A stretch of DNA of 64,000 nucleotides, taken from Tubiluchus corallicola. Its lineage: Eukaryota; Priapulida; Priapulimorpha; Priapulimorphida; Tubiluchidae. Position numbers and translations under genes: made by a program. The DNA is taken from the NCBI GenBank assembly GCA_030141605.1, contig JAQGDQ010000527.1, forward strand, positions 62,001-126,000, read 5' to 3'. Of this stretch, positions 55,472 to 64,000 are shown in pieces. The notes below the pieces were generated by a model that was not told the origin of the DNA, ran no database searches, and was given only the letters and a program-made list of their open reading frames with translations. Within the stretch, counting starts at the first letter, position 1. Each line of letters starts with the position of its first letter.

Positions 55472-56062
55472 CAGTCTAACCTCATTATCTCGTCCCTCGT
55501 TATGCCGCCAAACTCGTCTCTCGCCATAGAAAGTACCAGGACAGATTTCCTGCTTTGATATTTACCTCGTTAAGTCGCCACCCTCGCTTCTCGCCCTCGC
55601 CACGTCACGCTAGGATGAGGGCTTATGTAAACTATATTCGTTATGACGCCAAACAGACAAACTCAGAGGTGAATCGATCAATATATACACCGCGTGTCGA
55701 TCAACATAACTGTGGTATGTAGACAATGCTGCTGTACTTGGTTAATGCGCAGAGAAACTAAAGCGCCACCGATATCCTTACTCCATAGCACCAAAGCTGT
55801 GTTTAAGTTTGAGTTTCCACAAAGTGTGAGCAACTTTACATGATGTCTCTGAAGCGAAAACTGTTTTGTCTTAATCCTGAACAAAAAAAGGAAATTTGTA
55901 TTTATCATACGAATAATTATGTTAACTATGTTAATCAACTATTATGTACAGTATGTATATACATATAGACTAACTTCATTATATTCCCGTTATCTCGCCA
56001 TACTCGCCTCTCGCCAAAAATTTGCCCTAGATGGACAGTGGCGAGATAACGAGGTTAGACTG
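55472..56062 (+). mobile_element. pogo/Tigger-like family 2, complete ends with transposase remnant
   Basis: CAGTCTAACCTCATTATCTC at left and AACGAGGTTAGACTG at right, with TA duplications. Much of the transposase is deleted, but its N-terminus survives at 55843. It ends 41 bp from the RFC3 stop. Confidence 0.9.
55843..55968 (+). pseudogene. pogo/Tigger transposase N-terminal remnant
   Basis: A 41-codon frame beginning MSLKRKLFCLNPEQKKEICI resembles the start of the CENP-B-type helix-turn-helix in Tigger transposases (KRK...L..E.K.EI pattern). It then runs into the element's 3' end and stops. The rest of the DNA-binding and DDE catalytic domain is absent. Confidence 0.65.
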
Positions 56063-56102
56063 TACACCATGAGAAAATCAGCAGATTAACACAAGAAGCG
56101 CA

Positions 56103-58281
56103 TCAGAAGTCGCCCATCAAATTTTCCTCGATGAACCGCTGATAAATCGACATGAATTTGGCCACGAATGCCTCGAGATGGTAGATCGACTTCTGCCCCA
56201 TTTGCAGACGGTGCTCGTAATAGGCAGCCATCTGCGTGACCTCTGCTTTGAGCTGCCCGTCGCAGTTTGAAATGAGTTCAGACAACAAACCCTGAAAGAA
56301 AATACATAACAGAATGAGTGGGATCAGTAAGAGTGTAGACCAGAGGGAATCATTTTTTATAATGTCTATTTATTGCTTGCTCTACAATAAATAACAAAAC
56401 TTGCATATCAATAAGTTTCCTTCCTAGTCTAAGAGTTTTCTTGTACAGTTCAGCAAACTCTAACTAGATAACCAGCAAATCACCTATCCACTTAGTAGGC
56501 AAACTCAGTGCCGCTTAACTGCTGTAGTCAAAAATATCTTGACCCCAAAATTATTTTCAACGTTTTTCATCTTCTATTCTTTAAGATAACACCTGAAGTA
56601 GCTCAATATTTATTTTCAAGGTGGTTCCGTTATTATTACCCACATGTAACTTCAATAAACCTGTGTGCTACCATTTCTTAAGCCCTTGGTATGACTGGGT
56701 TGGGAGTTGAACACTCGGCCTCCCAGATGGGAATTGAGCACATTATCAGTGTCGTACACAGTATGGTATAATGATGACAAACCTTCATGATAACGTCTGG
56801 TGGAAGGCAATGGGTAAGCAGTTCATACAGACGACCTCTGACTTCAAATATCCTGAAAATATCAAAAAATTAATAATTATAATCAATACACTTTTGTCAG
56901 GCATTAAAATACACGTGGGAATTCAAAATAAAAAGAAAGTTATTATGGAGTTTAAGCTTTGTGGCAAATGATAAAAAAATCGAAAAAAACTTTTAGTAAC
57001 TGCAGTATTTGCGCTGTAACAACGTACAGTATTACTTAAGTGAAATTGGCTGTTAAAATGCAGAAAATTGGCTGTTAAATGCAGAAAATTTCAACTATCA
57101 AAACACAACACTCCGATACACTTTGGCCTCAAGTCTACGCTATTTTTAAGGAGAAATTCCTGTTAAAAGATGAAACGACCTTAATTTGTCCTTGGCAGAT
57201 CTGTTACATTTTTCTAGAATAGCAGCAGAACACTGCACAGCTTGGGCTTTAGCAAGCAGGCGATCAATAAAATCATGTGCACGATCACGCAAGTGTACGC
57301 CAGACTAAGCTACTCAATACGCTAAATTGGAGTGCCCGAAAAGGGCATGTTTTTCTTATTCAATTAAATCACTTATAAATGTTTAAACAAATTACATGAT
57401 TGGATAGCCGAGATTCTCTTGAATATAACAGTACCCAATTTACAATCATTTAGTTATGTCTGTGCTCATACCGTGGCAGAAAAGTCATAGGTCTTACAAG
57501 ACCTATTTTTAATGGCGGATGATTAAATGATTGTCTCTACCAATCTTAGTATATTACAGATATGAAGCTTGGCTTGTGCAGATCGAGTGGTCTTGGATGC
57601 AAAAATAAACTCGCAAATAGATACTTATTTCAACACCTCTGTTCTACGTACAACAGCAGATAACTTACCTTCATGCAATAAGTAAAACAGTAAACAGATT
57701 TCTATTCATTCTGACAAAAATCTGCCACACTTTATAATAAATCTCCTCTTACTGAATACCTTGATTACAACAAACAGCCTGCACATTACACGCCTTGCTC
57801 ATGTCTGACACAACTTAAGCTTTTTTGGACTCTGGTTATTTTAGTGGGTGTGACTCTGAATGTAGCACAATGAACCAGGGACTAAGTCACTTTTCTTTGA
57901 CACCTTGGAACACTCCAATCCTGCTGTACAGCTTAGAACACAAGACTACAGAAAGGTAACTTAAGGGCACTTATGACTCATGTGGTATAAATACTGAGCG
58001 AAGAAGACTCTTCCTGATTATATTGTAAAACATATATACGTTCTGGAGATGCCAACTGAATGACTGCCCCGGAGTTTATTAACTTTCAGAGTAACCGACA
58101 ACCGGTCCATTCTGAATCCCGGAAGGAAATGATTACTGTGGGACAGCCAGTCCCTATCAATATCAGGAATAATGAGTATAGTAATAATATTAATAATCAT
58201 AGTAGTAGTAATAATAATAATAATAATAATAATAGTAATAATAACAACAACAACAATAATATCGACAATAATAATAATAAT

Positions 58282-58320
<39 letters not shown>

Positions 58321-61300
58321 AATAATAACAACAACAACAACAATAATAATAATAACAACAATAATAACGACAATAACAATAATAATAATAATAATCTTTA
58401 TTTAAAATCGGCTTTTGGATAAACAATTAACATTGGCTCAAAAAGCATTTTGCCAACTGTAAATAACAATTCCACAACTACATAACAGAGATTATTACCC
58501 CACTTTTACCCTACATATCATGTGCCAAGCAGGGCAACAGTAGGCACCATTTTTATTTATGGGCTTCGGTATGACTCAACTGTGAACACATGACCTCTCA
58601 GACAGAAAGGAGATGCATTACCACTGCACTGTACCACCTGGTCAACTGGTCAGTAGACTATCAGTCCTGGAGGTTTATCAGCCTTAGAGGTATTAACCAA
58701 TGACTGGTTAGCCAATACCTTTGCAGGCCCCCTATGTTAACTGTTTTGGGTATATACATGACAAACCAAATATCCAATTTTGCATAGAAGTTATTAACTA
58801 ACCTTCTTGGGCTTTGCTCCTGTACAATCATGCTAGCCGTCTCTCTCAGGTACAGTTCCCAATCAGCTTCTGTTACATCCTGGTCAGGTGAAAAAGGATA
58901 CCTGGAAAATTCAAATGCACATCATAACTAATTGAACAGTTTTGTGCTGTATGAAATATAACGTACATACATAGCTCATTGGTCCTGATTTTAATAATTT
59001 TAAATAGCCACAAAGCTAATTATAGGTGTTACATGTCAAATGTAGACCTGCGTTAACTCAAATGTAGATTTAGGTAATTCAAATGCGTCTTGGTAACTCA
59101 AATGTAGATTTAGGTAATTCAAATGTGTCTTGGTAACTCAAATGTAGATTTAGGTAATTCAAATGTGTCTTGGTAACTCAAATGTAGATTTAGGTAGTTC
59201 AAATGTGTCTTGGTAACTCAAATGTAGATTTAGGTAATTCAAATGTGTCTTGGTAACTCAAATGTAGACTTAGGAAGTTCAAATGTGTTAACAATGGTTT
59301 TCAACAAATCTTGAGCGTTTTTGGTAAGTCAAATGTAGACACATGTCAAGTCAAATGTGACATTGGTATCTCAAATGTGGATAGGTGGTAAAGTTTAAGG
59401 ATGTTAAATTTAATCTTCATTAATTTCAATTTAATAATTGCTCTTAAGCTAAAATAACAACGTTATAGGTTCACTAATATTCTGCAAACTTTACATACCA
59501 CTGGAACTGTTAGAGAAAACAATACATTCTTAAAATAAACAATGTTTCTTGAGAGAAACTAATTCATTAATGCAGTGCTAATGTATTACTTAAAAAACTA
59601 ATTAGTGATTCACTGTTCATTGGGAAGGGATAAACAACACATTTTTCAAGGTTATGAAAGAGGTGATGACTATCTTTGGTTTATCTTTTTGTAATTTGCA
59701 TTTAAATGAGTTAATTACCGATTTATTCAAAGTACCGCATCTACATTTGACTTACCGAAGTCATATTTGAACTTTCCTGTGTCTACATTTGATGTGTAAA
59801 ACCTATAGTAACACCTCAGGGAGGTGTTAAAATAGAGCTAAAATAGCCTCAATAACTGAAATATCTATCAAAAGGAAAGACGCTAATTCCTAGACATTAA
59901 GGGCTGGATTCACTAACATGCGGAAAGATTTTCGTAACAAACTTCGTAGGAATTTTTTGTTTCAGTACAGTTGCAATCGCATTTAACAACCTTCTTAGGT
60001 TATGAAACTTTTACGAATTCTATCGTAAGCTTAAGAATGTTCTTGTGAATAGCCTTGCGAATAAAACAGTTCGTAAGAACCTTTGTGAATCCGCCTACAG
60101 GAAATCCTGTCTTACAATCATCACCGACTTTTTGTGAAAATTACTTTCTTAATTAGATAAAGAATAAGTTTTAACTTGTGTGCTTGCATAGCAAAATCGT
60201 CCATAAGTCGGCAAAGTTAAAACTACATTATGATAATTTAAAATAGAATGCACCAAAAATTTGGTCTAATGTTAATTTTTTGTTTTTTATAAAAACAGTT
60301 GCTAAATATAGTGGACTTTAATATTCTAGCATCTAATTGTCAATAAAATGTTTAAAAGATACTAAAAAACTAATTTTATAACCCTGTGCCCACTTTTCTG
60401 GCTAGAAACTAGTACAACAATTGAGAAAAACTTGTATTTTAATTTTCAAACTCCGGTAGTAGCTCACGGAAGCAATCATTTCGCTTCGGTTTTTTTCTGT
60501 TGCCAAGCCCAGTTCTTCGTCAAAAAGAGCAAATCTGACCGATTTAAACATAACTTCAAACTGCTCTTGCAAAGTTCGTAGCAACCAACATTTGTACGGC
60601 TGCTAAGTGTTTTGTAGAAACTCGACAAAAAACAATGGCTGACTTTAGCGGCAATTTTCTCAAGGTAATGCTTTCAGTGTACAGACTGCACCTCGAAGTT
60701 CAATGTTGATTATCTCAGCTTAGAAATAACATAGAGCAATGAGCTTGATATCAAAATGATCCTCATGAAATGGAGATTCAGGATATGTGAACATCTAGAA
60801 AAGCTTAATTGCTGATATATGGACGATTTTGTTATGCAAGCACATATATCATGTTTTTTATGTATCCAAGGAAAGAATAAATTTCTATTCTATTCTATTC
60901 TGTTACGTTAAGTGCCGTATCGTGGTTTACGCTCAGTCCACAACAAAAAGTACTATTTATAACGATTTTCTAAAGACATCATTAAATTATAACAATTTTT
61001 TAAACTTTCAAACTTACTGTTGCACACGACACGCTTCACACATCAGCAAAGCCCTGCGTAAATTCCGACCACTTTTCTCAGCCACCCTCTGCGCTAAAGG
61101 AGAAGGCAAATTTAACCCCTCCTTCCTACAAACATTGTGCAGAATTCGACAAATCTGAAAATTAAGGAAAACAATTTAATTGTGTACGATTCAGACATGA
61201 TTTGTTGCTAATACAGTCGACCCTCGTTAAACCGGACCCCGTTAGCCCGGATATCGGATAAAACACACGTCATCCGTGGTAAAGGAAACTGACCGATTTC

Positions 61301-63912
61301 CATACGAGCCCGAGCGCTAAACACAACACGGCTTACCAACTGTACAATAATTTCTTTATCCTCACAGGTTAACTATTTTAAAGTAATATACAGTATAGTA
61401 TATAGTGCAATGTATATAGGCCTTATTAAGGTGATTATTCCTGTATAATATAGACCATATATAGGCATATCGGACAATCGGCTAAACCGGACCACCCGCC
61501 CCACCCCAATTAGTCCGGTTTAATGAGGGTTGACTGTACTTAGCAATTTTGTAATTTCTACAAACATATTTTTTTTTCATTTTCACGTAATTTTCATGTA
61601 TACATCATTGTTTACAACCCAGCTTCAAGATGCAAATTTTTTAACATTACGCTACAAATGAACTATAAACGAACAACGATTTCACAAATTTCACTGTCCA
61701 CAATGATACTGTCTCATAAGGAAATCGTCTTTCTAAATTTTCACTTCAAGTTACAGCAACCTGTAAACGACTCACACTGACAAATGATTTGGTGTTTTTA
61801 AATTTAATACACATAAGTAAATTGGTTGGCATCCTTCTGTCTCGGAAGGCAATGGAGTGTGCGTCAAGAGAGTCAGTTATTGATCACATTGATGGAGCTG
61901 CAGCGTCGACTGTGGCTGAGCAGTGCGATCCTTGAACGTCTCCAGGGCGCACGCCTGGGCAAGGTGTATGGAGATCCTGAGTTGCCCAGAAAACAGGAGC
62001 CCTCTCTCTTCCTCGCTGGTGTAGTGCAAAGGAAAGCGGAGCGATACGTTTGGCACCAGGTTGGCTGCAGGAGCTGCCGGAGTCAGTGAGCATGCTGCAC
62101 TGGTCCGCCTTTGGGGCTCCACTCCTGATTTGGAAGGTTTACTCCTCTACACATGGCTGTTGGGTCACTTGACCTCCTCCGCCCTCTAGCCGTTGGCTGC
62201 TTGTACAGCTCCTCCGCCTAGTGTCGAGATACAGTGTGGGCATCCCGATACAGGAAATAAGGCTTTATGATATTCAATTGACATGTGACATTAGACAAGG
62301 TAAAAATGGAATGAAAGTTTGCCCTGTTTCCATAGGCTTTCCGAAAATTTCTTCGAAATTTTGATATTGCTGTTTTGTGATGACTGGGCCTTACAGAAAA
62401 AGCGTGAATTTGCAGTATTGGATCCGCAAAACCAGTCAATGCTTCAGCCTCAATTGTCTATGAATTACACCATAGTGCTAAATCATTTCATGTGACAGCT
62501 AGGGGTGAGATTCTCTACCAGAAAGCGAATTCGAATCAAACCGAACTTCAGTGTTTCGAAATCGAACCGAATTCGAATTGACAGTGAACGATTTTCGAAC
62601 TAGTTTTCAAACCACCAGTAAAAATTAGTCTTACAAAGATCATGCCTATCACTAGATTTTGTTTTGCAATAAAACGACCAGTAATTTCTTTCAAATTGTG
62701 TGCAGAAATCGCAGCTAAATTATGATAATTGCATGTTGTTTCAATCGTTTTAATGATAAAGAACGTATGTGATTGAAGTGCAGAATTATTCGAATCTATA
62801 GTTTTGAATTCGAATCGAGTTCGAACTAAAAAAACTCGAACGTTCGATGCTCACCCCTAGTGACAGCACTTCTAGCTTATGTAGCATGATGTGGAAAGGC
62901 TTGGGAAAGTGGATGTTGCAAACGACATAGAAAGATGTGCGGTTTGTGCGGATGACGCCTTGAAAACGTTTAATAAATAACATATACTTTATACTAATTA
63001 ATCTAATACAGTCAGATAAATACTTGTCAATTAGACCGACTACAGTGCTGTGAACGCTATGTTTATTAACCAAAATTGTACGAATGTGAAACTGATTACA
63101 AGCTTACGTGATGAATTTAAAGCAAAACCGGACTCAATCTAAAACTGTATGTCAAAAATATCTACTCTTTAAAATATTGAAAGGAAACATAGTATTTGTT
63201 CAAAAATGATTTGCATGAAAGAATTATTACCACATAAACACAATTTCACGTTTGCGACACTGGTTCTTCGCTGTTGCATGCATTTCGCCATTCGCTAATT
63301 AGGTGGGGACTAGCGTCTGCATTTCGGAAATGCATTTCACAAAAAGCAGGAGCTGTACCTCTCAGTTTAGATGTGTCCATTGGTGACGAACTACACATGT
63401 TCGACAACTCATGCGCGGGCACAGCAGTAAATTTGAAATTTCAATTTTTATCTTAAAACTTGCCCAGTTTATTTACAACACACTGAATCTCTTAACAGTA
63501 GGACTGTATTTCAATTTTCTGTTTTGCAAACATGTGCAACAAATTGTGTTAGTTTGTGATGTCCCCACTAGCTGGGCTCGCCCGCCATTAATTAAGATTT
63601 TAATCTATTATTCAATTATCAGAAACGCTTTTGCAGTATTAGTTGTGTTAAAATGTACGTATACCTTTTATCAGACTTGAAATTGGGTTAGTATATGAAA
63701 AATCATCCCGTCTTCCTTTAATAATATTACCTCTGCAATACTTGGTGCTGGAACTCTGATGCCTAAGCATCGACTTCTAATGGCTGGTATGACTTTGCTC
63801 GTAGAGATACAGCAAAGGATGATGCGACATGTTGTCATGTATTTCTCCATGGTACGACGTAGAGCATGTTGTGCATCTTTTGTCAGCCGATCTACCTCAG
63901 TCAAAACCAAAA
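56103..63912 (-). CDS. RFC3: RFC3, replication factor C subunit 3 (C-terminal five coding exons)
   Basis: AAA+ subunit of the clamp loader that opens PCNA onto primed DNA; also in RFC-like checkpoint loaders. Exons in transcript order: 63912-63731, 61154-61018, 58901-58803, 56852-56783, 56291-56103 (TGA at 56105-56103). Phases match and all are GT-AG; 224 aa are encoded. Seen: [28 protein letters not shown] with the SRC arginine-finger box; [51 protein letters not shown]; and the C-terminal collar helices ending [12 protein letters not shown]. These track human RFC3 almost residue for residue. Walker A and B lie in exons right of the window. The sensor-1 position reads Ile instead of Asn (codon 63806-63808). 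Confidence 0.95.
56640..56765 (-). repeat. tRNA-derived SINE-like fragment
   Basis: The minus strand has GTTCAACTCCC (B-box-like) and the flank GGTATGACTGGG resembling 58565-58585. Weak. Confidence 0.3.
57005..57484 (+). mobile_element. piggyBac-like MITE, fragment
   Basis: Collinear with 21090-21525 of the 20869-21558 element (AAACGACCTTAATTT, TTATAAATGTTTAAACAAAT), lacking both inverted ends. In an RFC3 intron. Confidence 0.75.
57490..58190. other. Unassigned RFC3 intron sequence
   Basis: No recognised feature before the trinucleotide array. Confidence 0.35.
58191..58405 (-). repeat. (AAT)n/(AAC)n array, likely a retroposon tail
   Basis: About 215 bp of AAT and AAC units. On the minus strand it follows AATAAAGATTATTATT, as for the retroposon tail at 37181. 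Poly-Asn, poly-Leu and poly-Tyr frames across it are artefacts. Confidence 0.93.
58560..58645 (-). repeat. tRNA-derived SINE-like fragment
   Basis: CACTGCACTGTACCACCTGG resembles the reversed A-box region of tRNA-derived SINEs. Shares GGTATGACT with the 56640 fragment. Confidence 0.3.
59021..59807. mobile_element. MITE with TAGGTGTTACATGTCAAATG ends, expanded form
   Basis: Reverse complement of 15180-15967. Here the subterminal 40-bp unit (TAACTCAAATGTAGATTTAG plus GTAATTCAAATGTGTCTTGG) is repeated about six times (59055-59290). Confidence 0.85.
59901..60096. mobile_element. ~196-bp MITE with GGATTCAC ends
   Basis: The left end GGGCTGGATTCACTAA and the right end TTTGTGAATCCGCC are inverted repeats around a TTCGTAAG-rich core. 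Superfamily unassigned. Confidence 0.65.
60179..60848. mobile_element. MITE with TGTGCTTGCA ends, copy 2
   Basis: TGTGCTTGCATAGCAAAATC at left is mirrored by GATTTTGTTATGCAAGCACA at right. Collinear with 14007-14656. Confidence 0.85.
61214..61536. mobile_element. pogo/Tigger-like MITE, family 1, copy 3
   Basis: CAGTCGACCCTCGTTAAACC at left and AATGAGGGTTGACTG at right, with TA on both sides. ~60 bp upstream of an RFC3 exon in the minus-strand sense. Confidence 0.92.
61822..62249 (-). mobile_element. 5S-derived SINE, copy 6 (no 5S head)
   Basis: Tail, body and the linker of the long subfamily (GTGTCGAGATACAGTGTGGG) are present; the copy stops where the 5S head should begin. Likely 5'-truncated on insertion. 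Confidence 0.88.
62500..62859. mobile_element. hAT MITE family C, copy 2
   Basis: The ends TAGGGGTGAGA and GCTCACCCCTA are inverted repeats. Perfect 8-bp duplication GTGACAGC (62492-62499, 62860-62867). Confidence 0.93.
63112..63722 (+). repeat. Dispersed repeat D, copy 2
   Basis: Collinear with 49695-50335. Its right end reaches to within ~10 bp of the RFC3 exon edge at 63731, so it nearly abuts that exon's 5' splice site (minus strand). Confidence 0.8.
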
Positions 63913-64000
63913 CTGTAAAAAACAAAATGGTCGCTTGTATAGAAAATGTTGCACAGCAATTTTTACCTAAAACAGATGTGCATATTAAGATTATGATAGG

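Noticed and set aside
58060-58422. Poly-Asn protein of 120 aa
   Set aside because: Produced by the (AAT)n/(AAC)n array. No splice or homology support.
61826-62122. Frames of 81-87 aa repeated at several loci
   Set aside because: They are frames across the body of the 5S-SINE and recur only with it.

Overview
This is a window of an animal nuclear genome. Coding information sits in short exons with GT-AG boundaries, separated by kilobase-scale, AT-rich, transposon-filled introns. No bacterial-style gene block is present. The gene set (MICU3, a full-length COMMD6, DELE1, RFC3), a LOA/I-type LINE carrying RNase H, 5S-rRNA-derived SINEs and many small hAT, pogo/Tigger and piggyBac-like elements suggest an invertebrate metazoan. 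The sequence alone does not settle the phylum.

Host genes, left to right. (1) The last five coding exons of MICU3, a mitochondrial calcium-uptake regulator (+, 13113-27027); earlier exons lie left of the window. (2) A complete seven-exon COMMD6 (-, 31701-38104), 198 aa, with the long N-terminal helical domain that mammalian COMMD6 lacks. (3) DELE1, the mitochondrial stress messenger with Sel1/TPR repeats (+, about 38706-51454). It is head-to-head with COMMD6, about 0.6 kb apart, so a shared promoter is plausible. (4) The last five coding exons of the clamp-loader subunit RFC3 (-, 56103-63912); N-terminal exons lie to the right. MICU3/COMMD6 and DELE1/RFC3 are convergent pairs. Exon phases close exactly across every junction given, except that the DELE1 first exon is tentative.

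Everything else is repeat or unassigned. Positions 1-4905 hold a nearly intact LINE on the minus strand, apparently inserted into a hAT-type MITE. Positions 5231-8140 are a 62-bp satellite of about 47 copies. Other tandem arrays have units of 25, 31, 35, 37, 40, 41 and 79 bp. I identified three hAT MITE families plus a fourth single hAT, many with 8-bp target duplications, one nested in another. There are also pogo/Tigger MITEs (one retaining a transposase N-terminus), piggyBac-like MITEs with TTAA sites, two solo LTRs with perfect 5-bp duplications, and six copies of a 5S-derived SINE, three with 12-13-bp duplications.

The most unusual observations are: a minisatellite of eleven decoy 3' splice sites directly upstream of a DELE1 exon, each leading into an in-frame stop; a sense-strand (GGTAA)n array of consensus 5' splice sites in a MICU3 intron; three minisatellites that expanded inside transposons, each with an unexpanded sibling in the window; a 5S-SINE reduced to its 5S head plus tail yet bounded by a perfect duplication; and an Asn-to-Ile change at the sensor-1 position of RFC3.
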